Shown: positions 43,415 through 53,237, numbered from the stretch's first letter. The stretch is DNA of 64,000 nucleotides from Rhizobium sp. P40RR-XXII (GCF_012641405.1 NZ_JABAII010000001.1:617283-681282); one strand, 5' to 3'. Notes: a model not told the origin generated them from the sequence alone. Numbers and translations are program-made.

Positions 43415-44122
43415 GTGATCTCAGGGATATTCAAAGGCATCTTCTTCGCCCTTCTTGCTGTCGTGCTCCTCGTCGGCCTTGGCATCGTTGTGCCGCGACC
43501 GCTCTGGCTTGATGATCCCGCGCGTACCGGGCGCTCCCGGCAGATCCTCATGCTCAGCAACCCTATCCATACGGACATTGCCATTCCCGTTGATAGTGAT
43601 CTCATCACTCGTTTCGCATTCCTGCGGTCGGCTGGGCTGAATCTCGACAATCCGAACTTGCGCTATCTCGTCTTCGGCTGGGGCGGCCGGAGCTTTTATA
43701 CGGAGACGCGGACTTGGGCCGATTTGAAGGCAGGTCCTGTGTTGAAAAGCTTTGCTCTCGACCGCTCCGTCATTCATGCGGAACTGGCGGGCGATATTCC
43801 GCTTGATGCGCCGGCTGTCACGGTCATCAACATCGATGCTGCGGGTCTTGAGGGGCTCAAGCAATTCATTCTCGGTAGCTTCGAGCAGGCCGACAATGGG
43901 CCGATGCCCCTGCCTGGCAGCAATTACGGACCGAACGATACGTTCTTCGAAGCGCGGGGTTATTTCAACGCATTGGTGGGCTGCAATACCTGGACGGCGG
44001 CGGCATTGAGACAGGCGGGTTTGACCTCGGGCTTTTGGACGGCGTTGCCCATAATGCTGCGCTTGTCTCTAAACCTGCACAACGAGGACGAGCGTTTCGT
44101 TGCAAGCCAGGCTCTGCCGTGA
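43415..44122 (+). CDS. DUF2459 (TIGR02117) membrane-anchored protein
   Basis: A protein with one N-terminal membrane helix (IFFALLAVVLLVGLGIVV) and a periplasmic domain with SNPIHTDIAIPVD, LVFGWGGRSFYTET and YNALVGCNTWTAAALRQAG-type motifs. This matches the TIGR02117/DUF2459 family, found near polyhydroxyalkanoate or lipid genes in some bacteria but of unknown activity. The Cys-Asn-Thr-Trp and His-Thr motifs could form a papain-like site. The start is uncertain: ATG 43340 lies inside the trpE terminator, so GTG 43415 (235 aa) is preferred. Confidence 0.75.
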   Translation: MISGIFKGIFFALLAVVLLVGLGIVVPRPLWLDDPARTGRSRQILMLSNPIHTDIAIPVDSDLITRFAFLRSAGLNLDNPNLRYLVFGWGGRSFYTETRTWADLKAGPVLKSFALDRSVIHAELAGDIPLDAPAVTVINIDAAGLEGLKQFILGSFEQADNGPMPLPGSNYGPNDTFFEARGYFNALVGCNTWTAAALRQAGLTSGFWTALPIMLRLSLNLHNEDERFVASQALP

Positions 44123-44240
44123 GGTGGTTTGACTTGCCGTGGGTTGTAAATTAATCTTCTCGCGTTCCTGTGGGGCACATCGGCATGGAGGCCGAAAGGG
44201 CTAGGCCCGCCCGCTGATTATCCTCAGCAGGAGTCTGCCC

Positions 44241-44876
44241 ATGCCCACCCTCGATACCTATCGCAAACAAGCCAAGCTCTTGATGCGCTGGCACCGCGAG
44301 CGCGACTATTCCATCGGCGGGAGAGTTCGAACGCTCGATCGTCTCAAGGCTTTGACGGATCGTGAGATCCTAGCGATGAAGTTCCCTTTGACGCTGGCGC
44401 AGGAGATCGTCGCGGTCGAAGCAGGCCACAAGAATTGGGCCGAATTGAAGGCCATGGCGGCGGATGCGCCGAAGATGCCGGCGGCATCTGCGGAACCGCC
44501 GGTTTTCAAGAGTGTCGTTCCGATTCTTTTCGTGCGGGATGTGACGGCCAGCGCGGCCTTCTTCCGGGAGAAGCTTGGCTTCGCGCCGGAGTTCCTGCAT
44601 GGGTTGCCGCCATTCTATGGTGCGGTGTCGCGTGATGGCATCTGGATCCACTTGCGGCTCGTCTATGAACCCTATTTTGCAGCTGCTGCGGCGAAAGAGG
44701 GGTCGCTGATCCTGGCGTCGATCGAGGTTTCGAACGTCCAGGGATTGTTCGAGGAGTTCAAGGCGAAAGGCGTGGAGTTCGCCCAGCCGCTCACCAAGCA
44801 GGCATGGGGCGGTACGGATTTCCATGTGCGCGACCCGGATGGTAATGTGATCTCGTTCGTCGCGTTCAGATCGTGA
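44241..44876 (+). CDS. VOC-fold (glyoxalase/bleomycin-resistance-like) protein
   Basis: A 211-aa protein. The N-terminal 65 residues (TYRKQAKLLMRWHRERDYSIGGRVR) form a helical segment also seen in other glyoxalase-superfamily proteins. The C-terminal VOC module has VPILFVRDVTASAAFFREKLGF and DFHVRDPDGNVISFV. Such proteins bind small ligands or drugs, and nothing indicates a particular one. It is a single gene between DUF2459 and bluB. Confidence 0.8.
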   Translation: MPTLDTYRKQAKLLMRWHRERDYSIGGRVRTLDRLKALTDREILAMKFPLTLAQEIVAVEAGHKNWAELKAMAADAPKMPAASAEPPVFKSVVPILFVRDVTASAAFFREKLGFAPEFLHGLPPFYGAVSRDGIWIHLRLVYEPYFAAAAAKEGSLILASIEVSNVQGLFEEFKAKGVEFAQPLTKQAWGGTDFHVRDPDGNVISFVAFRS

Positions 44877-44915
44877 TGTTTGCATCCGTCGTGGGCCGCT
44901 GAAGAACGGCGGCCT

Positions 44916-45743
<828 letters not shown>

Positions 45744-45907
45744 TCACGGACGAAATTACCAGCAGGATTTTCCACAGGCGAGCGGGTAATCGGCTTCCTG
45801 TTGTCGCGGAACGTCGGTTTGCGGCAAATCTTGCTCGCGCTCCGGCTTGCATTCCAAGACCGCGCTTCGTTCAAGCCGTATATTGAGGACGAATTGTCGC
45901 GCGGAAA

Positions 45908-45961
45908 ATGGCCGCCTCCTTTGACAAACTCGGCATTCTGTCCCATATGGACCGCCAATGA
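45908..45961 (+). CDS. 17-codon ORF before a terminator-like hairpin
   Basis: ATG to TGA encoding MAASFDKLGILSHMDRQ. It ends two bases before a long hairpin with T-run, 100 bases upstream of the CDF transporter gene. The ribosome-binding site is weak and there is no run of one amino acid. A leader peptide or chance ORF are both possible. Confidence 0.3.
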   Translation: MAASFDKLGILSHMDRQ

Positions 45962-45962
45962 G

Positions 45963-45993
45963 CCGCCTGCGCGAAATTCGCGTGGGCGGTTTT
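45963..45993 (+). terminator. Terminator-like hairpin in the leader of the CDF-queF operon
   Basis: A 12-bp stem (CCGCCTGCGCGA with TCGCGTGGGCGG, two wobble pairs), a 3-base loop and TTTT. It lies 68 bases upstream of the CDF gene and not after any plus-strand gene, so it looks like an attenuator. Confidence 0.65.
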
Positions 45994-46060
45994 GCATTTC
46001 AACGGCGCCTTTCTTGCAATTCATTCGCATGAGCAGGCGCGGAAGACATTGGGGAAGGGC

Positions 46061-46975
46061 ATGAACAGTCAGGGAAACGATACGATCAGGCGGCTCGCCC
46101 TCTGGGGTATTCCGCTGTCGCTCGGCGTGATGGGGCTGAAGATGCTGGCCTGGTGGCTGACGGGCTCGGTGGCACTCCTGTCCGACGGGCTTGAATCGCT
46201 CGTCAATGTCGTGGCAGCCTTCATCGCCTTCTTCGTCATCCGCTACGCGCAGAAGCCGGCAGACCACGATCATCCGTTCGGCCACCACAAGGCGGAATAT
46301 CTCTCCGCCGTCACCGAAGGCGTGATGATCGTCGTTGCGGCGGTGATGATCGTGCAGGAGGCGGTCGGGCATCTCGGCAATCCGCAGCCGATGCAGGCGC
46401 CGGTGCTCGGCCTGGCAATCAACTTCGTCGCAGGCGTCATCAACGGCGCCTGGGCACTGACCTTGATCCGGGCCGGACGGACGCACCGCTCGCCGGCACT
46501 GACGGCGGACGGTCAGCACATCATGTCCGACGTCTATACCTCGATCGGCGTGCTTATTGGCCTGCTGCTGGCACTTGGTACCGGACAGCCGATCTTCGAC
46601 CCCGTGCTTGCCATTCTCGTCGCCATCAACATTCTCTATCAGGGCTGGAAGGTCATCTCCAGTTCCATCGACGGGTTGATGGACAAGGCCGTGTTGCCGG
46701 AGGAGGAGGAGATCATCAAGGATGCGATCGCCAAGAATGCCGACGGGTCGCTTGGCGTTCACGATCTGAAGACGCGCAGGGCAGGGGCTGTGACATTCGT
46801 CGATTTTCACATGGTCGTGCCCGCCGCCATGCCGGTGCGCGATGCGCATCGCATCTGCGACCGCCTTGAAGATGCCATACGGGCGATCCATGCGGGCGCC
46901 GAAATAACCATTCACGTGGAGCCGGAGGGCGAAAAGGCCCATGGCATCCGCGTCAAAGTGATCAAGGAGACCTGA
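46061..46975 (+). CDS. Cation diffusion facilitator (CDF) transporter
   Basis: A 304-aa metal/proton antiporter. It has six membrane helices, metal-site motifs [11 protein letters not shown] and [11 protein letters not shown] (D/H-x3-D type), and the His-rich loop [16 protein letters not shown]. The C-terminal cytoplasmic domain shows [25 protein letters not shown]. It exports Zn, Fe, Mn or similar divalent metals; the ion cannot be fixed from sequence. ATG 46061 follows GGGGAAGG. queF starts one base after its stop. Confidence 0.9.
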   Translation: MNSQGNDTIRRLALWGIPLSLGVMGLKMLAWWLTGSVALLSDGLESLVNVVAAFIAFFVIRYAQKPADHDHPFGHHKAEYLSAVTEGVMIVVAAVMIVQEAVGHLGNPQPMQAPVLGLAINFVAGVINGAWALTLIRAGRTHRSPALTADGQHIMSDVYTSIGVLIGLLLALGTGQPIFDPVLAILVAINILYQGWKVISSSIDGLMDKAVLPEEEEIIKDAIAKNADGSLGVHDLKTRRAGAVTFVDFHMVVPAAMPVRDAHRICDRLEDAIRAIHAGAEITIHVEPEGEKAHGIRVKVIKET

Positions 46976-46976
46976 G

Positions 46977-47441
46977 ATGCCCCAAACCGATGTTTCCGGC
47001 CTGTCGATGCTCGGCAGCCAGACAGAGACCGCTGCAAACCCCGAAGCGGCCGTTCTCGAAAAAGTGCCGTCCGGCCATGCCGGCACGGATTATGTCGTGC
47101 GCTTCACCGCGCCCGAATTCACATCGCTTTGCCCGATGACGGGCCAGCCGGATTTCGCCCATATCGTCATCGACTACATCCCGAACGAGTGGCTGGTGGA
47201 ATCGAAGTCGCTCAAGCTTTTCCTGCATTCCTTCCGCAATCACGGCGCGTTCCATGAGGATTGCTCGATCTATATCGCCAAGCGTCTGGTGGATCTGCTG
47301 CAGCCGAAGTGGCTGCGCATCGGCGCCTACTGGTATCCGCGCGGTGGCATTCCGATCGACGTCTTCTGGCAGACCGGCAAGCCGCCGGAGGGTGTCTGGC
47401 TGCCCGACCAGGGCGTTCAGCCCTATCGCGGCCGCGGCTGA
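46977..47441 (+). CDS. queF: NADPH-dependent 7-cyano-7-deazaguanine reductase QueF
   Basis: A 154-aa enzyme of the T-fold family, short (unimodular) type, that reduces preQ0 to preQ1 for queuosine in tRNA. It has the catalytic Cys in [15 protein letters not shown] and the QueF motif in [20 protein letters not shown]. It is co-transcribed with the CDF gene. A bidirectional terminator follows. Confidence 0.95.
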   Translation: MPQTDVSGLSMLGSQTETAANPEAAVLEKVPSGHAGTDYVVRFTAPEFTSLCPMTGQPDFAHIVIDYIPNEWLVESKSLKLFLHSFRNHGAFHEDCSIYIAKRLVDLLQPKWLRIGAYWYPRGGIPIDVFWQTGKPPEGVWLPDQGVQPYRGRG

Positions 47442-47445
47442 ATGA

Positions 47446-47475
47446 AAAAAGCCGCCATCCGGGGGTGGCGGCTTT
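47446..47475. terminator. Bidirectional terminator between queF and DUF2076 gene
   Basis: Arms AAAGCCGCCA and TGGCGGCTTT with an 8-base loop, A-run on the left and T-run on the right. It serves two convergent genes. Confidence 0.85.
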
Positions 47476-47500
47476 CTGATAGATTCGATGAGACTGCGAC

Positions 47501-48304
47501 TCAGGCGAACGAGTTGTCGTCGCCATTGTCATAGGACGAGTCGTCATAATCATCGTCCTGAGCGTCTTGGGCAGCGTCCTGGGCGTAATCGGCCGCGCTC
47601 TGATCATTCTGGCCGCTATTGTCGTCGTTGCCGAAATAATTGTTGTTGATGATCGTTTCCTGAACAGGCTGTTCGGCTGCATTGGCCGCGGTCCCGCCGA
47701 AGAGGCCGCCGAGACCCGCGCCTGCCGCCGTGCCGCCCAGATGCGGGCTGAACAGGCTGGAGAGAGATTCCGCCAGCATCACGCCGCCGGCGACACCGGC
47801 TGCCGTGCCGAGCGCGCCGCGCAGAAAACTGCCGCCAGCCGAAGGCGCTGCGGCCTGCTGGCTCCAAGGGCCTGAGGGCTGCGGTTGCGGCTGGCCAGCC
47901 CAGGGGCCGGGCTGAGGCGCATTCCGGGCATAATCGTCGTAAAGGCGGCCCTGCTGCTGCGGATTGCCGCCCTGCGGTGCGGCGGCGCGCTGCTGTTGCT
48001 GGCCGCCGCCGAAGAGGGAGCCGATCCCGCCGAGGAAACCGCCACTCTGGCCTTGCTGGTGATTGTCGGCACCCTGCTGCTCGAGCTCGTGCACGCGGGC
48101 TTCGAGCTGCTGGATGCGATCGGCCGCCGCCTTCATGCCTTGTTCCTGCATGATGACGGCCTGCGCCAGAAAATAGGGCGCATAGGGCTGGTCGCGGACC
48201 GACTGGTTGATGAAGGTCTCAGCATCGGCGTCGCGCTGGGTACTGGATGCCGTGCGCACGCGATCGAAGAGAGAAGTAAGCAATTGACGTTCTTCAGGCG
48301 ACAT
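47501..48304 (-). CDS. DUF2076-family protein
   Basis: A 267-aa protein. The N-terminal MSPEERQLLTSLFDRVRTA with QPYAPYFLAQAVIMQEQGMKAAADRIQQLEARVHELEQQ is the DUF2076 signature, a coiled-coil region. A Gln/Gly/Pro-rich low-complexity middle, a Gly/Ala-rich stretch that could insert in membrane (about 165-225) and a very acidic Asp-rich tail follow. The function is unknown; members are described as putative periplasmic or membrane-associated proteins. Start ATG 48304 has GGAGGC upstream. Confidence 0.8.
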   Translation of the reverse strand: MSPEERQLLTSLFDRVRTASSTQRDADAETFINQSVRDQPYAPYFLAQAVIMQEQGMKAAADRIQQLEARVHELEQQGADNHQQGQSGGFLGGIGSLFGGGQQQQRAAAPQGGNPQQQGRLYDDYARNAPQPGPWAGQPQPQPSGPWSQQAAAPSAGGSFLRGALGTAAGVAGGVMLAESLSSLFSPHLGGTAAGAGLGGLFGGTAANAAEQPVQETIINNNYFGNDDNSGQNDQSAADYAQDAAQDAQDDDYDDSSYDNGDDNSFA

Positions 48305-48534
48305 GATGGCCTCCTTGGCTATCTGTTGCTGCAAATTCGGGGCGCGATCCTCATCGCGCTGACCTGACGTAGGATCCAATCTCGGCTTTTCAAAGCCATT
48401 CAAGTTACATTTCGGTAATCCGCAACCAATGCGCCATGTTCTCCAGTGCTATTCCCGCCTTGTCTTTTTCCAGCATTGTTTTACGCATTGAGTCGCACTA
48501 TGTGCGGTGAACGACGCATCTGCTGGAGAGTTGA

Positions 48535-49122
48535 ATGAACGACGAAGACGAACAGGAAGACAAGAAGACCGAGTTGCCTTTGGGCAAGGACGCGGAGGCG
48601 AATCTTTTCAAGTCGCGTTCGATCTTCATCTATGGCGGCATCACGCAGGAGCTGGCGCAGAAGGTCTGCTCGCAGCTCGTTGCCCTTGCCGCCGCCAGCG
48701 ACGAGGACATCCGCATCTATGTGAATTCGCCCGGCGGCCACGTCGAGTCAGGCGATTCCATTCACGACATGATCAAGTTCATCAAGCCGAAGGTCTGGAT
48801 GATCGGCACGGGCTGGGTCGCTTCCGCCGGTGCGCTGATCTATGTCTCCGCTCCGAAGGAGCGCCGCATTTGCCTGCCGAACACGCGCTTCCTGCTGCAC
48901 CAACCGTCCGGTGGCACGCGCGGCATGGCCTCCGACATCGAAATCCAGGCACGCGAAATCATCAAGATGAACGAGCGCCTGAACAAGATTTTCTCGGAAG
49001 CCACTGGCCAGCCGATCGAAAAGATCGCCAAGGATACGGACCGTGACTACTGGCTCTCCGCCGAGGAAGCCAAGGCCTACGGCTTGGTCTCGCGCATCGT
49101 GACCTCGCAGACGGATATTTGA
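48535..49122 (+). CDS. clpP: ClpP-family serine protease paralogue
   Basis: A 195-aa protein. The ClpP triad is visible: Ser in [12 protein letters not shown], His in [19 protein letters not shown], and Asp in DTDRDYWLS. The DIEIQAREI handle helix is conserved. The Ser neighbourhood is W-V-A-S-A-G instead of the standard Q-A-A-S-M-G, and the N-terminus is very acidic and lacks the usual propeptide. It is therefore one of the secondary ClpP copies common in rhizobia rather than the housekeeping one, and no clpX or tig is adjacent. A strong terminator follows. Confidence 0.88.
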   Translation: MNDEDEQEDKKTELPLGKDAEANLFKSRSIFIYGGITQELAQKVCSQLVALAAASDEDIRIYVNSPGGHVESGDSIHDMIKFIKPKVWMIGTGWVASAGALIYVSAPKERRICLPNTRFLLHQPSGGTRGMASDIEIQAREIIKMNERLNKIFSEATGQPIEKIAKDTDRDYWLSAEEAKAYGLVSRIVTSQTDI

Positions 49123-49148
49123 TCCAGCGGATCTGCCTTACTGATTGA

Positions 49149-49186
49149 GCGTCCTTGCTTGCCGATAGGCAGGCGAGGACGTTTTT
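49149..49186 (+). terminator. Terminator of the clpP paralogue
   Basis: A 14-bp stem (CGTCCTTGCTTGCC with GGCAGGCGAGGACG) with GATA loop and TTTTT. Confidence 0.88.
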
Positions 49187-49211
49187 CGTTCCGGGCGCCT
49201 TGTTAGAGCCT

Positions 49212-49916
49212 TCAGCCGCGCGTGAGCCAGCGAAAAGCGCGGGCCATGAAGGCCTGTCCATTTTCGGTGATCGGATCGCCATGGGCCATCAGCACCTTTT
49301 CCGATGGCCAGTCCAAAATGCGCTCGACGGATGTGCGCGCCGCGCGGCGATTGGTAAATCCAACGCGAAATTTTCGCGGCACGGAAGGCTCGGGGCCAAC
49401 CATAAGGTCGAGCTTGGCGATCAATGCGCGCCAGCCTCTGAACCAGTTTGGCTTAAAGTGCTGGATGAGGTCGGTGAAGAGCACTGTCTTGCTCATTTGA
49501 TGAAAGAAGACGACCTCCGTCGTAATCAGGTTGCCGCGCATGACGACCAGATCGATCTCGCCCGCCCAATCCTCTTGCGCAGTTTCATCGAGATTGCCGT
49601 CAAATCGAATATCGCCGCGTTTCTGGATCAGACCGGGCGGCGCGTATGCCTTGGCGTTCGGATAGGTCCGTTGCCAATCGCCGAGAAAAACGTGATGCAG
49701 CGAGTTGGGTGGGATCAAATAGCGCACGCTGCCCAAGGTATCGATGTCAGCACGAAGTTCATCCGACATCCGCGTCGGCGACCATAAAAACAGGTTTCCA
49801 TCCACCAGTCGGATAACAACCATGCGCGTGGGGTAATGAAAGCCACCCGCCGCCGTGACGATCGGGCCGTCCGCGATCCAGATATCCGGACCGAATTCCC
49901 TGAGGATTGCAGGCAT
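49212..49916 (-). CDS. DUF4336-family protein (metallo-beta-lactamase-like)
   Basis: A protein of 234 aa matching DUF4336: LREFGPDIWIADGPIVTAAGGFHYPTRMVVIRL, then VRYLIPPNSLHHVFLGDWQRTYPNAKAYAPPGL. The order of strands and the His pair (HHVF, and HGDPI near the end) recall a metallo-beta-lactamase fold with reduced metal ligands. Activity is unknown. It is divergent from a TetR gene with 66 bases between, so it is probably that regulator's target. GTG 49922 is an alternative start. Confidence 0.75.
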   Translation of the reverse strand: MPAILREFGPDIWIADGPIVTAAGGFHYPTRMVVIRLVDGNLFLWSPTRMSDELRADIDTLGSVRYLIPPNSLHHVFLGDWQRTYPNAKAYAPPGLIQKRGDIRFDGNLDETAQEDWAGEIDLVVMRGNLITTEVVFFHQMSKTVLFTDLIQHFKPNWFRGWRALIAKLDLMVGPEPSVPRKFRVGFTNRRAARTSVERILDWPSEKVLMAHGDPITENGQAFMARAFRWLTRG

Positions 49917-49958
49917 TTTCACACCGTCCCCATTTTGTTGCCGAAAGTTTACATGTGA

Positions 49959-49968
49959 GTAAATTTAC
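49959..49968. promoter_or_regulatory. Palindromic operator for the TetR/DUF4336 pair
   Basis: Perfect palindrome GTAAATTTAC, with a further inverted pair TTTAC / GTAAA (49949-49964) overlapping it, in the 66-base divergent promoter region. Confidence 0.55.
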
Positions 49969-49982
49969 ACTAATGTATAAAA

Positions 49983-50558
49983 ATGCCAAGACTGAAGCGG
50001 ACGGAACGATCCCGTGCTCTTATTCTGGATGCTGCCGACGGGGCATTTTGGGAACTGGGCTTTGCCGAAACCTCCGTCGAGGAGATCGCCTTGCGGGCGG
50101 GTCTTACGCGCAAGACGGTCTACAATCTGTTCGACTCGAAGGAAAACATAGCTCTGCAGCTGATTGCTCGCGTGGAAGCGGGCGATGCCATCTATCGGGC
50201 TCGTATCGACGCGAACGAGGATGTTTTTATTCTGCTCGAACAGGTTTTTCTCGATAGCGCGGGATGGTGCCTGGCAAATCCGTCGCTTGCAAAGCTGGCG
50301 CTTGCCCCTGCCGAAAGACCGTCGCTGGAGCCGCCATCGGATCGGCCGTCTTTTCAAGGGCTGGTTAGGGACCTTCTCATGCTTGGCCAGCGGCAGGGCG
50401 TTATTCGGAGCGACGAGGATCCCAATTTCATGTCGTTGGTGCTGCTCGGCATTTACGGACAGGCGATGTTGACGGCTCTGGCCGTCGGATCGTTCAGTGC
50501 GGATGAGATCAGGCATATCATCCGTATTGTCGTCGAGGGAATCGGCTCTCAGTCCTAG
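49983..50558 (+). CDS. TetR-family transcriptional regulator
   Basis: A 191-aa regulator with the N-terminal HTH RALILDAADGAFWELGFAETSVEEIALRAGLTRKTVYNLFDSKENI and a helical ligand domain. It probably represses itself and the divergent DUF4336 gene through the palindromes in the 66-base gap. Ligand unknown. Confidence 0.92.
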   Translation: MPRLKRTERSRALILDAADGAFWELGFAETSVEEIALRAGLTRKTVYNLFDSKENIALQLIARVEAGDAIYRARIDANEDVFILLEQVFLDSAGWCLANPSLAKLALAPAERPSLEPPSDRPSFQGLVRDLLMLGQRQGVIRSDEDPNFMSLVLLGIYGQAMLTALAVGSFSADEIRHIIRIVVEGIGSQS

Positions 50559-50705
50559 ATATCGATATCTCTTGCGTACGATTTCCAATCGTACGTTGGG
50601 TGCTGGCGACGGACGCCGCCGCCGCCAGCTTTTCGCTGCTCGGGAGGTTGCAACGTTCCAAAGAGCAGCGAGCTTGAAAATCGCTTGTGGTGCGAATGGC
50701 TCTTC

Positions 50706-51089
50706 CTAAGCGGTAATCTCGACCGGCGTTCCGTCCGGCATGGTGATGACAGCCTCATAGAAACCGTCGCCTGTCGTGCGGGGCGCGGATTTCAGGCAGC
50801 CATCCGTCCGGCATCGCTCGGCCAGCGCGTCGACGGATGCCCTATCCCCAAGCGACACGGCGATATGATCCCAGCCGATGCGCTCATCCTGCCTGTCGGC
50901 GGCAAGCCAGGGGCCGGTCATCAGCTCGATTTGATCGCCACTCCCGGCCAGATGGACGAAGCGGGAGATGAAGCCCGGGCGGCGAAGGCTTTGATAGGGT
51001 TCGCCGACGGTTGCACCGAAATAGGTCTTCCAGAAATTGGCTGCGGCATCGAGATCACGCGTCCATAGAGCGGTATGAGCGATGCGCAT
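50706..51089 (-). CDS. VOC-family protein overlapping the MFS gene
   Basis: A 127-aa single VOC module (glyoxalase/dioxygenase fold): IAHTALWTRDLDAAANFWKTYFGATVGEPY, GWDHIAVSLGDRASVDALAERCRTDG and YEAVITMPDGTPVEITA. His and Glu residues fit the metal site of glyoxalase-I-like enzymes. Its first 35 bases overlap the end of the MFS gene in another frame, so translation is coupled. The substrate may be related to the transported compound. Confidence 0.85.
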   Translation of the reverse strand: MRIAHTALWTRDLDAAANFWKTYFGATVGEPYQSLRRPGFISRFVHLAGSGDQIELMTGPWLAADRQDERIGWDHIAVSLGDRASVDALAERCRTDGCLKSAPRTTGDGFYEAVITMPDGTPVEITA

Positions 51090-52245
51090 CGGTCTCTCCC
51101 TGTTCTCGATTGCGGGTCACGATCCCAGCGCAGAGAGGAGCGACGCAGAGGAGCAGGGCGAGCCCCCAGAAAGCGCCGGGCAGGCCAATGTGATCCGCGA
51201 CGAAACCGACTCCAGCGGGGCCGACGAGCACGCCGGCATATCCCGTCATGGTGATAGCCGCGACGGCAAGGCCCGCCGGCATGGCTTTCTGCGCGCCGCC
51301 CTTGCGGAAGAGGACTGGAACGATGTTGGCAGCGCCAAGACCGATCAGCAGGAAACCGCTCATGGCGAGGATCGCGATCGGGCTGAGGAGGAGGATGACA
51401 AAGCCCGCCACCGCGACGATGCCGCCCCACAGCATGACGGTCCTGTCTCCAACCCTTGCCGTGATGGCATCGCCACTCAGGCGGCCCGCCGTCATCGCAA
51501 TTGCGAACAGCATGTAGCCAAGGCCACCATGGCTCGTATCGACCTGGCCTTGCGTGGTGAGAAGCAGAGCGCTCCAATCTAGGATCGCACCTTCGACAAG
51601 GAAGGTGGTTGCTGCCAGCGCGGCGAGCAGCAGCACGAAGCCGCGTGGCATGACGAAAAGCGGCGCGTCCTCTGCTGGGACGGTCCGCAGCAGCCGTGGC
51701 CATGCGACGATCATGGCGACGACCATCACGGCCGAGCTTAGAAGCGTCGCGGCGAGGGGACCAGCTTTGATCGACAGCAACAGCGTGACGAGCAGGGAGC
51801 CGATGAAGCCGCCGATGCTGAAGAGTGCATGGAAGCCGGACATTAGCGGCCGGTTCGCGCCTTTCTCGACCTCGACGGCGTGGATGTTCATGGCCACGTC
51901 GAGTGATCCCAAGCAGGCGCCGAAGGCTGCCAGCGCAAGGCCGAGGGTGAACGGCGTGCCGGCGACCGCGAGCGTCGGCAGAATCAATGCGAGACCGAGG
52001 CCGCCGGCGATGATGATCGGCTTACTGCCATATCGCGCGCTCAGCATTCCGGTCGCCAGCATCGCCGCCACCGAACCCAGGCCGAGGCAAAGCAGCAGCA
52101 TGCCCAGCACGCCGTCATCGACCCCGAGGCGATCCTTGGCGAAGGGGACGAGGGGAGCCCAGCAGGCGAGGGCAAATCCCCCAACCAGAAAGGCAAGTCG
52201 GGTTGCCAGCCGGGTTTCCGGTCGATCGGTGGATTGCATGGACAT
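51055..52245 (-). CDS. MFS transporter (YbjJ/FucP-like)
   Basis: A 396-aa protein with about 12 membrane helices. It has LVGGFALACWAPLVPFAKDRLGVDDGVLGMLLLCLGLGSVAAM at the start and the interdomain pattern LSARYGSKPIIIAGG. The subgroup resembles YbjJ-type proteins of unknown substrate. It lies 16 bases after the DeoR-family gene and is probably regulated by it, together with the VOC gene. Confidence 0.85.
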   Translation of the reverse strand: MSMQSTDRPETRLATRLAFLVGGFALACWAPLVPFAKDRLGVDDGVLGMLLLCLGLGSVAAMLATGMLSARYGSKPIIIAGGLGLALILPTLAVAGTPFTLGLALAAFGACLGSLDVAMNIHAVEVEKGANRPLMSGFHALFSIGGFIGSLLVTLLLSIKAGPLAATLLSSAVMVVAMIVAWPRLLRTVPAEDAPLFVMPRGFVLLLAALAATTFLVEGAILDWSALLLTTQGQVDTSHGGLGYMLFAIAMTAGRLSGDAITARVGDRTVMLWGGIVAVAGFVILLLSPIAILAMSGFLLIGLGAANIVPVLFRKGGAQKAMPAGLAVAAITMTGYAGVLVGPAGVGFVADHIGLPGAFWGLALLLCVAPLCAGIVTRNREQGETDAHRSYRSMDA

Positions 52246-52261
52246 TGCTTGTCTTTCGAGA

Positions 52262-53050
52262 TCAGGAGGATGAGGTGACGTTGCTCGCCTTCACGAGCGA
52301 GAAGCCGGCCTCGACGGCTGTTTTTTCGTCGTCGGCAGGCAGATCATCCTCGACAACAAGCCAATCGATATCGCCAGCGGCGCCGATGCGATGCGGCGCG
52401 CGTTCGTGGAATTTCTCCGAGGTAATCAATGCGATGCGCGATGCGCTTCTCTTGAGGAGCATCCGTTTGAAGATTGCATCCGCATGTTCGTACACGCTGA
52501 TGCCGTTTCTTGCCGAAACGGCACAGACACCCAGGAAACAGCGGTCGATGTTCATGGCGTCGATGGCCGCAACCGCTGACGCGTCGACGCTGCCGCCGAC
52601 GATGGGATCGACCGCGCCGCCGATCAGGACGAGCGGGATGTCGCCGCGTTTCATGACGGCGCTCGCTATGTCGATGGAATTCGTCGCGATCGTCGCTTCC
52701 AGGTTCTTCGGCAGAAGATCCACCATCGCGAGATTGGTGCTGCCGCTGTCGAAAAACAGGAATTCGCCGGGCTCGATCATCGCGACAGCGGCTTTCGCCA
52801 AGGCTCTCTTGCGACCGGATTCCTGTCCGACGCGTACGGCCATGGGCTGCGACGGCGTCAGGAGAGGGAGCGCGCCGCCATAAACGCGCCGGCATTTGCC
52901 TTCCGCTGCAAGCGCCCGCAGATCGCGGCGCACGGCATCCTCAGACACGTTGAACTCGGCCGCGAGCGATGCGGCGATGATCTGCCGCCCCTCTGCAAGC
53001 CGCGATTCGATAACATCCCGGCGGGACAATGGAAGTGAATTGCTCATAAT
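52262..53050 (-). CDS. DeoR-family transcriptional regulator
   Basis: A 262-aa regulator with the N-terminal HTH SRRDVIESRLAEGRQIIAASLAAEFNVSEDAVRRDLRALAAEGKCRRVYGGAL and a C-terminal sugar-phosphate isomerase-like sensor domain (FFDSGSTNLAMVDLLP, LIGGAVDPIVGGSVD). Such repressors usually sense phosphorylated sugars. It is the first gene of the unit with the MFS and VOC genes. ATG 53050 is preferred; ATG 53056 also fits. A longer reading to 53350 is a chance extension. Confidence 0.9.
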   Translation of the reverse strand: MMSNSLPLSRRDVIESRLAEGRQIIAASLAAEFNVSEDAVRRDLRALAAEGKCRRVYGGALPLLTPSQPMAVRVGQESGRKRALAKAAVAMIEPGEFLFFDSGSTNLAMVDLLPKNLEATIATNSIDIASAVMKRGDIPLVLIGGAVDPIVGGSVDASAVAAIDAMNIDRCFLGVCAVSARNGISVYEHADAIFKRMLLKRSASRIALITSEKFHERAPHRIGAAGDIDWLVVEDDLPADDEKTAVEAGFSLVKASNVTSSS

Positions 53051-53237
53051 CATGTAATAACGTGCATAAATAAGAGAGTCAATCTGCGCATTTATGCACG
53101 ATTTGAATCGCGTTTGATATATGCGATCTCGGTTCGCCTTGCCGCCGTCACTTCGTCCGGAAACTGCACTTGCACGTCCGATGCTTGTGATGCTCCATGC
53201 GAGCTCAATCGATCGTCGCCCCCGAGTCTCCGCCGCC

